Below the pieces are notes generated by a model that ran no database searches, was not told the DNA's origin, and worked only from the letters and a program-made list of their open reading frames with translations. The position numbers were made by a program, and so were the translations under genes. A DNA stretch of 64,000 nt from Sanguibacter gelidistatuariae (GTDB lineage: Bacteria > Actinomycetota > Actinomycetes > Actinomycetales > Cellulomonadaceae), in assembly GCF_900096585.1 (NCBI RefSeq), contig NZ_FMYH01000009.1:56611-120610 (forward strand), in the 5' to 3' direction. The number at the start of each line of letters is the position of its first letter. Position 1 is the first letter of the stretch. Shown here one piece after another: positions 55,112 to 63,708 of this stretch.

Positions 55112-56538
55112 CGAATCCGAACGACGGTGCCCCCCTGACCCGGCGTCAGCTTCGCGAGCTCGCGGCGCAGGCGTCCGGTCAGAACGCAGCCCCGGCCGGG
55201 CAGGTCGCGCCTGTGTCTCCGGTTGCTGCGGCAGCCGCTCAGCCGGCGACCCACCAGCAGGCGCCGGCGCGTGTCGCAACGCAGCCGGGCATCGCCCCGG
55301 CCCAGCAGCCCATGCGTACCCGGACGGCTCCCCACGGTTACCCCCAGGCCGATGGGCTGCCGACCCGGCGCCCCGGAGCGGGGGAGCACATTTCCGCCCC
55401 CGTCCAGCCAGCCCAGCCAGCCCAAGGCGCACGACCCGCGACGGCGCTGCCGCAGCGCGCGGTGAGCCCCGCAGGCCCGCCGGTCAGTCGGGTCGGGCGG
55501 CCCGAGGGCACCCAGGCTGGCTCAGGTCAGGCACCCGTTCAGGCACCGGGCCTGGCTCCGCAGTCCCCGGTGCCGTCACGTCGTTCGTTGCGGGAGCAGA
55601 CATCGTCGCATCGCGTCGTCATCGTTCCGCCCACTCAGACGAGCGGCATCCGCACGATCGACGAGACGGGTGCGCTCTCCGCGATCCGCGACCTCGGGTC
55701 GAGTCGTCCGCCGATGTCCGCGCGCCCCGCCCCTGCTCAGCCCGTGGCCATCAAGCCCGCAACACCTCAGCCCGGCCTGCGCCCGGCCCTCGCGGAGCCG
55801 CAACGCCCGTCGCTGCAACGCCCTCCGGCGCAGCAGTCGGCTCCGGGACACACCTGGCCGGCTCCGGCCGCCCACCCGCCCGTCATTCGCGACCAGATCG
55901 GTCAGACGTTCGCGCCCCAGGGACCGGGCGGCCTGCGGGTCACGAACGCCCTGTCCGCGAACGCCGCCGACGCCGCGCAGGCAGCTCCGTTGCTGCGCGA
56001 GCAGGCAGCACGCGAGCAGGCAGCACGAGACCAGGCCGTCCGAGACCAAGCAGTCCGTGAGCAGGCAGCCCGCCTGGGCGGAGCGCCGCCCGCCTGGAAA
56101 CCCGCGCCGGCGTCGGACACGGTATGGCCGGCTCAGGAGCCGGTACGCGCCGCGACCACGACCGAGGGCGACGCCCCGATGTTCCGTCAGCGGGTGACCG
56201 CCCCGGGCTTCGAGCCCGTGCCGGCCCTGCAAGGCTCGTCCGCCGGCCTCGTCGGGACGCTGCCCGCGTGGGACTCGATCACGACGCCGCCACCTGCGGC
56301 GGAACGTCTCGAAGCCGACGGAGACGAAGATGAGGACGACGATCTTGACGATGATGAGCCAGATCACAAGTACACCTGGTTGCACTATCTGATCCTCGTC
56401 GCGGTAGCGTTCGTCCTGGGCCTGATCATCTGGAAGGTCGGCCTGGAGAATCGCGGCGTGGCCTCGCCAGCAGATTCTGCTGCGAGCTACGGCATCGTCA
56501 TCGACGCCCCGCGCACCCCGCAAGACTTTTACCTCTAA
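55108..56538 (+). CDS. proline/alanine/glutamine-rich membrane protein
   Basis: 476 residues. [14 protein letters not shown] near the start is a motif seen at the N-terminus of many actinobacterial Pro-rich proteins. Residues 20-400 are low complexity, with [22 protein letters not shown] repeats around residues 295-325. An acidic cluster precedes one membrane segment at about 425-446 ([20 protein letters not shown]), and about 30 residues follow outside. No enzymatic domain is seen. It overlaps nadD by four bases and precedes rsfS, so it is in the nadD operon. Confidence 0.8.
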   Translation: MTNPNDGAPLTRRQLRELAAQASGQNAAPAGQVAPVSPVAAAAAQPATHQQAPARVATQPGIAPAQQPMRTRTAPHGYPQADGLPTRRPGAGEHISAPVQPAQPAQGARPATALPQRAVSPAGPPVSRVGRPEGTQAGSGQAPVQAPGLAPQSPVPSRRSLREQTSSHRVVIVPPTQTSGIRTIDETGALSAIRDLGSSRPPMSARPAPAQPVAIKPATPQPGLRPALAEPQRPSLQRPPAQQSAPGHTWPAPAAHPPVIRDQIGQTFAPQGPGGLRVTNALSANAADAAQAAPLLREQAAREQAARDQAVRDQAVREQAARLGGAPPAWKPAPASDTVWPAQEPVRAATTTEGDAPMFRQRVTAPGFEPVPALQGSSAGLVGTLPAWDSITTPPPAAERLEADGDEDEDDDLDDDEPDHKYTWLHYLILVAVAFVLGLIIWKVGLENRGVASPADSAASYGIVIDAPRTPQDFYL

Positions 56539-56546
56539 GGAGAGCT

Positions 56547-56993
56547 GTGCCTGCAACTGAACGTGCCATCGAACTGGCGATCATCGCGGCCCGCGCCGCC
56601 TCGGACCGCAAGGCTGCCGAGATCATCGCCCTGGACGTCAGCGAGCAGCTCGTCCTGACGGACGTCTTCCTCATTGCTTCCGGGAACAACGAGCGCCAGG
56701 TGTCGGCGATCGTCGACGCCGTCGAGGAGGCCCTGCACAAGGAGGGCGTCAAGCCGATTCGTCGCGAGGGCAAGGGCGAGTCCCGCTGGGTCCTCATCGA
56801 CTTCGGCGACATCGTCGTCCACGTGCAGCACTCCGAGGACCGCGTGTACTACGCCCTCGAGCGCCTGTGGAAGGACTGCCCGGTCATCGAGCTGCCTGAG
56901 GACGCCCGTGGCGGCGACGGCACCGCGCCCGAGTACGAGCCGGACGACTACGGATACCCGCTGCCCGGGACGGACGTGGACGACGCCGTATGA
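56547..56993 (+). CDS. rsfS: ribosomal silencing factor RsfS
   Basis: Binds L14 on the free 50S subunit and blocks joining in starvation. The 148-residue protein has the family core AAEIIALDVSEQLVLTDVFL, GESRWVLIDFGDIVVHVQ and YYALERLWKDCP, with an acidic C-terminal tail of about 30 residues. GTG start 8 bases after the previous stop, preceded by AAGGAGA. Confidence 0.95.
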   Translation: MPATERAIELAIIAARAASDRKAAEIIALDVSEQLVLTDVFLIASGNNERQVSAIVDAVEEALHKEGVKPIRREGKGESRWVLIDFGDIVVHVQHSEDRVYYALERLWKDCPVIELPEDARGGDGTAPEYEPDDYGYPLPGTDVDDAV

Positions 56994-57670
56994 GTGTCGG
57001 CTCTGTCATCTTCCTGCGGCACGGCCGGACCGCGTACAACGCGATCGGCCGGCTGCAGGGCCAGGTGGACATCCCTCTCGACGAGGTGGGCCTGTGGCAG
57101 GCCCAGCACGGCGCCGAGGCGCTCGCGCGCCTGCACGCCCCCACCCGGGTCATCTCCTCCGATCTCGTCCGTGCCTGGGTCACGGCTGAGCACTACGCCG
57201 ACGCCGCAGGCGCGGCCGTGGTCGCCGACCCCCGGGTCCGCGAGCGGAGCTTCGGCATCTGGGAGGGCCTGACCCGCGACGAGATCGCCGCCGGGTGGCC
57301 GCAGGAGTTCGAGCAGTGGCGTAGCGGTTCCGACCCGAGCGGTATCGAGGTCGAGCCGAGGGCAGCCGTCGCGGTGCGCGTCGCCGAGGCCGTGACCGAG
57401 CACGGGGCGGACCTGACCTCGACCGACACGCTCGTCGTCGTCGCGCACGGCGCCGCGATCACGCTGGGCATCACCGCACTGCTCGGGCTCGACCCGGACA
57501 CCTGGCGGGGGATCAGTGGGCTGAACAACGTCCACTGGAGCCACCTGGAGCGTTCGCACGCGGGATCGGCGCCCGCCTGGCGGCTCGTCGCCCACAACGT
57601 GGGGGCCGGTTTCCCGCTGGATCACTGGAACGCGGGACCCGATTGGAATTTAGAGCCAACTTCGTTCTAA
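56990..57670 (+). CDS. histidine phosphatase family protein
   Basis: A 226-residue phosphoglycerate-mutase-like phosphatase. FLRHGRTAYNAIGRLQGQVD carries the catalytic RHG motif; RERSFGIWEGLTRDEI and VVAHGAAI (second catalytic His) complete it. Located after rsfS as in many actinobacteria. Substrate unknown; family members include glucosyl-3-phosphoglycerate phosphatases. The last codons lie in the duplicated segment shared with the region before the second tRNA-Ala. Confidence 0.88.
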   Translation: MSVGSVIFLRHGRTAYNAIGRLQGQVDIPLDEVGLWQAQHGAEALARLHAPTRVISSDLVRAWVTAEHYADAAGAAVVADPRVRERSFGIWEGLTRDEIAAGWPQEFEQWRSGSDPSGIEVEPRAAVAVRVAEAVTEHGADLTSTDTLVVVAHGAAITLGITALLGLDPDTWRGISGLNNVHWSHLERSHAGSAPAWRLVAHNVGAGFPLDHWNAGPDWNLEPTSF

Positions 57671-57787
57671 GATAACGACGCTTCGGAAACGAAGACAGAG
57701 CCGAAACTGGTTCTGGGGCTGTGGCGCAGCTGGTAGCGCACCTGCATGGCATGCAGGGGGTCAGGGGTTCGAGTCCCCTCAGCTCCA
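57640..57787 (+). repeat. tRNA-Ala duplication, copy 1
   Basis: About 148 bases running from the last codons of the phosphatase gene through the tRNA-Ala. The upstream part includes CTTCGTTCTAAGAT and a CTTCGGAAACGAAG hairpin. Copy 2 at 61338-61486 is nearly identical, with the tRNA part perfectly so. Confidence 0.85.
57715..57787 (+). tRNA. tRNA-Ala(GGC), copy 1
   Basis: A 73-base cloverleaf: acceptor GGGGCTG pairs with CAGCTCC, anticodon loop ATGGCAT (anticodon GGC), T-arm AGGGGTTCGAGTCCCCT. Identical to the tRNA at 61414. Confidence 0.95.
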
Positions 57788-57796
57788 CACAACGCA

Positions 57797-57840
57797 CAAG
57801 GTTCGAACGCTTCCCCGTGGGGAAGGGTTCGGACCTTGTT
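57797..57840 (+). terminator. terminator after tRNA-Ala copy 1
   Basis: A long imperfect stem: ACAAGGT pairs with ACCTTGT at the base and CTTCCCC with GGGGAAG at the top. Followed by TTGCGTTTGCG. Confidence 0.65.
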
Positions 57841-57865
57841 TGCGTTTGCGACGCCGAACACCTCT

Positions 57866-57974
57866 CCGAACTCGTGAGGGCCTCGCCCAACTCGTGAGCG
57901 ACGGTCTCTCTGCCGCCGGAAACGCTTCTCGCTCACGAGTTCGGTGGCTTGTTCACGAGCTCGGCGGGGGGGGG
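57866..57974. repeat. cluster of four ACTCGTGA-type repeats and a G9 run
   Basis: CCGAACTCGTGAG (57866), CCCAACTCGTGAGCG (57886), CGCTCACGAGTTCGG (57930) and TTCACGAGCTCGGCGG (57952) form two direct and two inverted copies of one word, ending in nine G residues. The same word with the same following G-run lies at 1455-1525. The gap 57841-58026 holds no gene. Confidence 0.65.
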
Positions 57975-58026
57975 ATGCTCGGACTCGAGGGGGTGGAGAC
58001 ATGCGTGATGCTCGTTCTGATCGTGC

Positions 58027-59031
58027 CTACCGCAGATTCCTCCGCCGACGCCGCACGGAGCGGCTGCTGAGGATAGGGACCGCGCTGACGCCCGCAATGA
58101 CACCGACCGTCCCCAGGGCGAACGCCACCTCACCCGCGAGAGCCATGAACACCACAAACCAAGCGACGGATCCCAGGACGATGGTGGTCATGATGACCGT
58201 CGGCCACCCCGTGGTTTCACCGGGAGCGGCCCCGCGCAGCACCGCCGTCGCCGGTCGCACCCCCTGCATTCTCCGGTAGTGCACCGGGTGGTCGGCAACC
58301 AGGTAGGGCGGGACAAGACGCACGAGATCGGCGAGCACCGCGGAGCGCGACTCGATGGCGGCAAGAGTCGTGGCGCCCGGGGCATGCACCGCGATATCCC
58401 CACCTGTAACAAGGAGGCTCATGCCTGCCACGTCAGGCCGCATCAACCGCTCCATGGTGCGGGGGTGGCAGAAGTCGTGGGCGAACCGTGCATCCACGCA
58501 TCGCACCTGCCAGCCGGCATCGAAGAGTGCCGACTCGAACCGCAGGTCCGGACCGTCGTCGGGACCCGAGGGCGGGCGCCGCACGCCTCCCGTCGGAACC
58601 ATCGTCAGGACGGGGAAGTTGGCGTCCAGGCTGCTCATCAGGACGTGTCTGAACCGGGTCGTGTCGAGCCCCCTGTGCCAGTCGGGGCTGTACGTGGTGG
58701 TGCACGAGGTGACCGAGATGCCATCAACGACCCCGAACAGAACCTCGGTTGCGCTTCTCAACGTCGGCATGTGCACCGAATCAACGCGCCACCCGTGCTC
58801 GTGCGCCCACAGGCTGATTGCCCGGGTTCGACGCCGGCCGCGCCACGACGGGACCAAGATCGACGCCGCGAGGATGGAGAGGATGGTGCCGATGACCACC
58901 GAGAGCATGACCAGACCGTTGGCTGCGAGAAACCCGATAGCTTTGGCGACAGCGCCCAGCGAAAGGACGCCACCTAGCACCGCAGGGAGGATCGACTTCT
59001 TGTCTGCTGGAATCTCATCCTCATCGCTCAT
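58027..59031 (-). CDS. membrane protein of unknown function
   Basis: 334 residues. An acidic N-terminus (MSDEDEIPADKK), one or two hydrophobic segments at about residues 15-60 followed by RGRRRTR, a soluble middle domain of about 200 residues (ISLWAHEHGWRVD; MERLMRPDVAGMSLLVTGGD), and two membrane segments near the C-terminus before a basic RSVRRRRRNLR tail. I do not recognise a family. It lies between the two tRNA-Ala copies, facing the AAA+ gene across 205 bases. Confidence 0.7.
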   Translation of the reverse strand: MSDEDEIPADKKSILPAVLGGVLSLGAVAKAIGFLAANGLVMLSVVIGTILSILAASILVPSWRGRRRTRAISLWAHEHGWRVDSVHMPTLRSATEVLFGVVDGISVTSCTTTYSPDWHRGLDTTRFRHVLMSSLDANFPVLTMVPTGGVRRPPSGPDDGPDLRFESALFDAGWQVRCVDARFAHDFCHPRTMERLMRPDVAGMSLLVTGGDIAVHAPGATTLAAIESRSAVLADLVRLVPPYLVADHPVHYRRMQGVRPATAVLRGAAPGETTGWPTVIMTTIVLGSVAWFVVFMALAGEVAFALGTVGVIAGVSAVPILSSRSVRRRRRNLR

Positions 59032-59236
59032 CTGACGCTTCCTTCTCGGCTATGGGAGCACGGATCGGTCGCAGCCCCCCATGACTCAGGAATCGGTAGG
59101 GAGCGCGAGAGTCTTGAGGGTGAGGTGACAGTCGGCCAACAGTGTTCCGCACTCCGCACTCTGGGTGCTGAGACCGCTCGGCGAGTTCACGGCCGCCGGT
59201 GGGAGAATGTTCCGACCCGATCCCGAGGAGACGTCC

Positions 59237-61309
59237 GTGAAGCACCTGGTCCTGCCCGACCATCTCGCCGTCCTCATGTCGACGTCCCCGTACCTGGACG
59301 TCGTGGGGGACCAGCCGCCGTGGGAGATCCCGGCCGGGTGGTGGGAGCGGATGCACGCTGGGGTGCGCACGCTCACCGAGGACCCGCGTGGCGGGCGGCT
59401 GACGGCGGCCATGGGGGACTGGCCCGTCGGCACCTCGCACGTCGCGCTGTACATCTGCACCCTGGGCGAACGCCTGGGCGGGTGGAGCGCCCTGCTCGCC
59501 GGGGCCCCGACCTTCCCCAACGTGATCCTTGGTGACGCCCTGCCCGACTCGATCACCATGGGGTCCAGCTCGGTCTACCGGTACCTGGGCAGCTACCCCG
59601 AGTGGCCGCTGCGCCTGCTCGACCGCGCAGGCAGCGACCCGGAAGCCCGTCTGGACGCCCTGGACCTGTCCCTGGACGCCCTCGCGCTGTTCGACGACGT
59701 CGCCCCCTTCGCCCCGCGTCGCCAGGCGCTCCGCGGCCTCTTCGAGCGGATCCTGGACGACCGTGAGCTGCGGATGACGCACCTGTTCGCCAGCTACGCC
59801 GAGATCGCCCGGCTGTGGCGCACGGAACTGCTCACGGACGACGAGCGGGCGCTCCTGCCCGAGATCGGTGGCTGGGCGACCGCCTTCTCCTGGTCCTTCG
59901 CCGGTTTCGAGGCGGTCCACGAGCACCTGGCCGCCCGGGTCGACCGATCGGAGTCGGTCGAGGAGATCATCACCTCGACCGCGCTCGCCGACGGCCGATC
60001 GGCCCTGCCTGCCGCTGCGGTCGCGACGCTGGGGGCTGCGCGCGCGGGCCGGATCAACGCCCAGCTCACCCAGCGGACCGCATCCTTCGACCGCGAGGCG
60101 TGGGTGGGAGTGACCCGCGACTGGATCGCACGGGCGCTCGCGGCGGGGGAGATCGACGCCTGCCGGGCGTGGATCCAGATCGCGAGCCAGACCGGGACGT
60201 CGCTCGCGGGCCTGCCGGGTGCGCCGAAGGCGTCCTGGCTGCCCAGCACCATCAACTTCCTACAGGACGTGGAGGACACCTACACCGCCCGCACGATCCG
60301 CAACCCGCTCACCGACCGCTTCACCGGGACCGGTGGCACTGGGGGCTCAGGGGGACCGGGCGGGCCCGGCGTGGCCGCGGGAGGCGACGGCACGGCGTCG
60401 GGCACGGGGATGCGGCTGCGCGCCGAGGGAGACGACGACGACACCGCCGTCGCGACCGACGACGTGGAGATCGGCGACCCGCAGGCCGAGCTCGCCCAGC
60501 TGATCGGCCTGGGGCCGATCAAGGAGCAGGTCCGCCGGCTCGAGGCCGAGGCCAAGGCCGACCAGCTGCGGGCGAAGGCGGGCATGCCCGACTCCGGCCG
60601 ATCCCGACACCTCGTCTTCACCGGGAATCCCGGGACCGCCAAGACGACCGTCGCCCGGCTGCTCGCCCGTACGTACGCCCAGCTCGGGCTGCTGACTCGC
60701 GGGCACCTCGTCGAGGTGAGCCGGATGGACCTCGTGGGGGAGTACATCGGCCAGACGGCGCCGAAGGTCCGCAAGGTCTTCGAGAAGGCCTCTGGCGGGG
60801 TGCTGTTCATCGACGAGGCCTACGCGCTCATGCCCGCGGACTCCTCCCGCGACTTCGGGGCGGAGGCGATCGCGACGCTCATCAAGCTCATGGAGGACCG
60901 GCGCGACGAGGTCGTGGTCGTCGTGGCGGGATACCCCACCGAGATGCACCGCTTCCTCACCTCGAACCCTGGGGTCGCCTCGCGCTTCCCCAAGACGCTC
61001 ACCTTCGCCGACTACGACGACGTCGAGCTCATGAAGATCTTCCGCCTCATCACCGGCGAGCAGGGCTTCGTGCTGGGGGACGGCGTCGAGCAGCGGGTGC
61101 GCGCGCTGTTCCTGGCGCCGCGGCCGGCGGGCTTCGGCAACGGGCGGTTCGTGCGGAACGTCTTCGAGGAGACCGTGTCGATCCAGGCTGAGCGGATCGT
61201 GGCGCTCGATGAGCCCTCGCTCGAGCAGATCAGGACGATCCTCGCGTGCGACGTGCCGACGGTCCTCGCGGAGCGGGCGTCTCGGGCGGCGCCGGGGATG
61301 TACCTCTGA
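59237..61309 (+). CDS. AAA+ ATPase of the CbbX/EccA type
   Basis: A 690-residue protein. GTG at 59237 is preceded by GAGGAG with a 6-base spacer, better than upstream ATGs. The first 360 residues are helical, like the TPR-type N-terminal domain of EccA. A Gly-rich linker (about 365-385) leads to the ATPase domain: Walker A TGNPGTAKTTVARLL (about 463), Walker B GVLFIDEAYAL (about 523), and VVAGYPTEMHRFL with FPKTLTFADY as sensor regions. EccA works in ESX (type VII) secretion and CbbX in Rubisco repair; no gene of either system is visible here, so the client is unknown. Confidence 0.85.
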   Translation: MKHLVLPDHLAVLMSTSPYLDVVGDQPPWEIPAGWWERMHAGVRTLTEDPRGGRLTAAMGDWPVGTSHVALYICTLGERLGGWSALLAGAPTFPNVILGDALPDSITMGSSSVYRYLGSYPEWPLRLLDRAGSDPEARLDALDLSLDALALFDDVAPFAPRRQALRGLFERILDDRELRMTHLFASYAEIARLWRTELLTDDERALLPEIGGWATAFSWSFAGFEAVHEHLAARVDRSESVEEIITSTALADGRSALPAAAVATLGAARAGRINAQLTQRTASFDREAWVGVTRDWIARALAAGEIDACRAWIQIASQTGTSLAGLPGAPKASWLPSTINFLQDVEDTYTARTIRNPLTDRFTGTGGTGGSGGPGGPGVAAGGDGTASGTGMRLRAEGDDDDTAVATDDVEIGDPQAELAQLIGLGPIKEQVRRLEAEAKADQLRAKAGMPDSGRSRHLVFTGNPGTAKTTVARLLARTYAQLGLLTRGHLVEVSRMDLVGEYIGQTAPKVRKVFEKASGGVLFIDEAYALMPADSSRDFGAEAIATLIKLMEDRRDEVVVVVAGYPTEMHRFLTSNPGVASRFPKTLTFADYDDVELMKIFRLITGEQGFVLGDGVEQRVRALFLAPRPAGFGNGRFVRNVFEETVSIQAERIVALDEPSLEQIRTILACDVPTVLAERASRAAPGMYL

Positions 61310-61337
61310 CTCCGCGGTATGGCGCGAGCTACCGACC

Positions 61338-61486
61338 GCGATTGGGACCTGAGCCGACTTCGTTCTAAGATTGCGACGCTTCGGAAACGAAGACAGGGCC
61401 GAAACCTGGTTCTGGGGCTGTGGCGCAGCTGGTAGCGCACCTGCATGGCATGCAGGGGGTCAGGGGTTCGAGTCCCCTCAGCTCCA
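61338..61486 (+). repeat. tRNA-Ala duplication, copy 2
   Basis: Matches 57640-57787 with a few substitutions and one-base gaps upstream of the tRNA. Its left end corresponds to the last codons of the phosphatase gene (GATTGG...TTCTAA), now out of frame and no longer part of any gene. Confidence 0.85.
61414..61486 (+). tRNA. tRNA-Ala(GGC), copy 2
   Basis: Identical over all 73 bases to the tRNA at 57715, including anticodon GGC. It has its own terminator with a different sequence. Confidence 0.95.
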
Positions 61487-61505
61487 CGTAAAGTGAGAAG
61501 TTCGA

Positions 61506-61535
61506 ACTTTGCCCCGTTTGGATACGGGGCAAAGT
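61506..61535 (+). terminator. hairpin after tRNA-Ala copy 2
   Basis: ACTTTGCCCCGT pairs with ACGGGGCAAAGT around a 6-base loop, 20 bases after the tRNA. No long T-tract. Confidence 0.65.
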
Positions 61536-61540
61536 CCCCG

Positions 61541-61740
61541 GTCGGAGACAACGAGGCCCTCGAAGCCCCACTCACCGCGGAGCACGTCGGTCCGCAGCCA
61601 CGGGTCTTCCGACATGTACTCGAAGTTGCGACCGCACAGCGGCGAGCGCTTGATGTTGATACCGGGGCCCAGGATGACGGCAACATCCTCGATGGCGGAC
61701 TCGACGTCGAGCGCTGGGCAAGTTCGTCGACATCCGTCAT
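61541..61740 (-). pseudogene. remnant of a glycoside hydrolase family 3 beta-glucosidase
   Basis: Reading the minus strand from 61740, one frame gives IEDVAVILGPGINIKRSPL, then CGRNFEYMSEDPWL, then RTDVLRGEWGFEGLVVSD. The first part is the GH3 text around the substrate-binding CGRNFEY; the last is the segment ending in the nucleophile Asp (VVSD). In intact GH3 enzymes these lie some 80-100 residues apart, and both contain SEDP/SENP. Here they are joined at SEDP, so the interval was lost, apparently by recombination at that shared word. The start codon (MTDVDEL) is in another frame and the coding text stops at the tRNA terminator. About 70 codons remain; no function expected. Confidence 0.75.
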
Positions 61741-61762
61741 TGCTGCATCCTTTCTCGGCTCG

Positions 61763-62281
61763 CTACTCGATGGCTTCGACGGTCACATCGTCGCCCTCGA
61801 GAGCGGTCAGTTGCGCGCGGGTGGCGCTGAACGTGCCGATCTGGATGACGTCGTCGGAGTATCCGCCGGGGGCGTTGTAGAAGAAGCCGAGGTTGCCCCA
61901 GGGCACGAAATAGATGAGGTCCCCGTTCGCTGCGTCCGAACCCGGCGATCCAGAAGTCTCGAGTTCCCTGGGCAGGTAGCTGATCTTCTCCCGTCCATCG
62001 AACTCTTCCAAGGCCAGGGTGAGCGGCAGCATCGACAAGAAGTCGCGCGTGGTGGGGTTGTCGGAGGTGATGGTGACGTCGACGAGAGCGTCGTCGGACG
62101 TGAAACGCACGATGGTTCCCGCGATAGCAGTCGGTTCGGGCTTAGCGATCGAAGGAGGGGATGCGACGGGTGGTGGCGCAGCAGGCGACGCTGAAACCGT
62201 GGCATCACCGCTGGGGGTCGTGCATCCGGTCATGGCGACCAGGACCGCTAGTGATCCTGCGATAAGGAGCTTTCGTCGCAT
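61763..62281 (-). CDS. lipoprotein with cyclophilin-like domain
   Basis: A 172-residue protein. MRRKLLIAGSLAVLVAMTGC is a lipoprotein signal with lipobox MTGC. A Ser/Pro/Ala linker leads to a domain with TTRDFLSMLPLTLALEEFDG, EKISYLPREL, GDLIYFVPWGNLGFFY and IQIGTFS, the pattern of the cyclophilin-like fold proteins (TM1367-like family). These lack the peptidyl-prolyl isomerase active site and their role is unknown. ATG at 62281 is preceded by AAAGGAAC; a start nine codons earlier lacks this. Confidence 0.75.
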   Translation of the reverse strand: MRRKLLIAGSLAVLVAMTGCTTPSGDATVSASPAAPPPVASPPSIAKPEPTAIAGTIVRFTSDDALVDVTITSDNPTTRDFLSMLPLTLALEEFDGREKISYLPRELETSGSPGSDAANGDLIYFVPWGNLGFFYNAPGGYSDDVIQIGTFSATRAQLTALEGDDVTVEAIE

Positions 62282-62364
62282 TGTTGTTCCTTTCTTCGCC
62301 ATCCCCATCGCGCGACGCTAGTCGGGCAGGATGTGATCGTCGCGTTGACTGTGCCGGTTTCGGA

Positions 62365-63129
62365 TTACTGGGCGGTGTAGGCGCCGTCGACGGGGAGTGC
62401 GACGGCGGTGACGTAACTGGCGGCCGAGCTGGACAGCCACAGCACGGATGCGGCGATCTCCTCGCCGCGACCCAGGCGCCCCATCGGGATTGCTGCGAGG
62501 GCTGCGGTGAGGTCAAGTTCGCCGCCGGCGATCATTCGTTCGACCATGGGGGTGCTTATCGTGCCCGGGCAGATGGCGTTGACCCGGATGCCCAGGGGCG
62601 CGTATTCGAGGGCGGCGCTCTTGGTGAGGCCGAGGACGCCGTGTTTGGAGGCGTGGTAGCTTGCTCGTCCGGCGCCGCCGACCAGGCCCCCGAGCGAGGA
62701 GCAGTTCACGATCGAACCGGAGCCCTGGGTGCGCATCTGCGCCAGTTCGTGTTTCATCGATGCCCACACGCCACGCAGGTTGACTGCCGTGATCTTGTCG
62801 AATGCCTCAGCAGACTCGTCGGCGGCACCGATGGGGGCGAACATGATTCCGGCGTTGTTGAAGGCCATGTCGAGGCTCCCGAAAGTATCGACCGTCTGAC
62901 GTACAGCCGCGGCAACCTGCTCCTCATCGGCCACATCGGCGCGGATCGCCAGAGCTTGCTGTCCCTGCTCGGTCAGTTCGACTGCTAAAGCGTCGAGGGC
63001 GTCGCGGTCCTGGCCGACGAGAGCCACAGCGGCGCCGGCCTGTGCGAAGGCGCGGGCTGTATCGGCGCCCATCCCGGAGCCTGCCCCAGTGACAAATGCG
63101 GTTTGTCCGGTGAAATCATAGGTGATCAT
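62365..63129 (-). CDS. short-chain dehydrogenase/reductase (SDR)
   Basis: A 254-residue classical SDR. Cofactor motif TGAGSGMG (TGxxxGxG), NNAG at about residue 90, catalytic Ser in VNCSSLGGLVGG, YHASK (YxxxK), and PGTISTPM. Asp/Arg use after the second strand (VGQDRDA) does not settle NAD against NADP. It precedes a broken alcohol dehydrogenase on the same strand, suggesting a former redox pathway. Confidence 0.9.
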   Translation of the reverse strand: MITYDFTGQTAFVTGAGSGMGADTARAFAQAGAAVALVGQDRDALDALAVELTEQGQQALAIRADVADEEQVAAAVRQTVDTFGSLDMAFNNAGIMFAPIGAADESAEAFDKITAVNLRGVWASMKHELAQMRTQGSGSIVNCSSLGGLVGGAGRASYHASKHGVLGLTKSAALEYAPLGIRVNAICPGTISTPMVERMIAGGELDLTAALAAIPMGRLGRGEEIAASVLWLSSSAASYVTAVALPVDGAYTAQ

Positions 63130-63182
63130 GGCGTCTATCCAATCTGTCGATCAAGAGCGTCACGGTGTGTTTGCTGGATGCT

Positions 63183-63708
63183 CTACGGCTGGAGGAGAAC
63201 CTTGATGGCCCGCCGCTCATCCATGGCCCGGTAGCCCTCGGCGGCGTCCTCCAATGGGAGGGTGAGGTCAAAGACCTTGCCTGGGTCGATTTTGCGGTCC
63301 CATATGAGCTGGATCAGTTCGGGCAGGAACCGGCGAACCGGTGCAGGGCCGCCGTGCAGGTGCACACCGGAGAAGAACATCTCCTCGCCGGGCAGCTGCA
63401 CATCGTGAGAGACCCCGACATAGCCGACGTGACCGCCGGGGCGGGTGGAGCGGATGGCCTGCATCATCGACTCCTGCGTGCCGACGGCCTCGATCACGGA
63501 ATGGGCGCCGAGCCCGCCGGTGAGCTCCTTGATGCGGGCGACACCCGCGTCGCCGCGTTCTTCGACAATGTCGGTGGCACCGAACTCTCTGGCGAGTGCC
63601 TGCCGGTCGGCGTGCCGCGACATCGCAATGATCCGCGTCGCACCGAGCTGCTGGGCAGCAAGCACACCGAGCAGTCCGACGGCTCCATCACCGACGACGG
63701 CGACGGTC
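63183..63708 (-). pseudogene. zinc-type alcohol dehydrogenase, C-terminal part, cut by an IS element
   Basis: Translated text begins inside the Rossmann fold at TVAVVGDGAVGLLGVLAAQQ and runs to the natural end YRAMDERRAIKVLLQP, giving about 175 residues of the nucleotide-binding half. The N-terminal catalytic zinc domain is missing. The text stops exactly where the terminal repeat of an IS3-type element begins, so the gene was interrupted by that insertion. The N-terminal half should lie beyond the right edge if the insertion was simple. Confidence 0.88.

Noticed and set aside
57866..57974. CRISPR array
   Set aside because: The repeats are short, in both orientations and have no regular spacers; no cas gene is present.
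59237..61309. Type VII (ESX) secretion locus
   Set aside because: Only an EccA-like ATPase is present; no WXG100, EccB, EccC, EccD or mycosin gene is seen.
61012..61740. 242-codon minus-strand frame across the tRNA-Ala and AAA+ gene end
   Set aside because: It runs through a tRNA and antisense to the ATPase; the real coding trace here is the short GH3 remnant in another frame.
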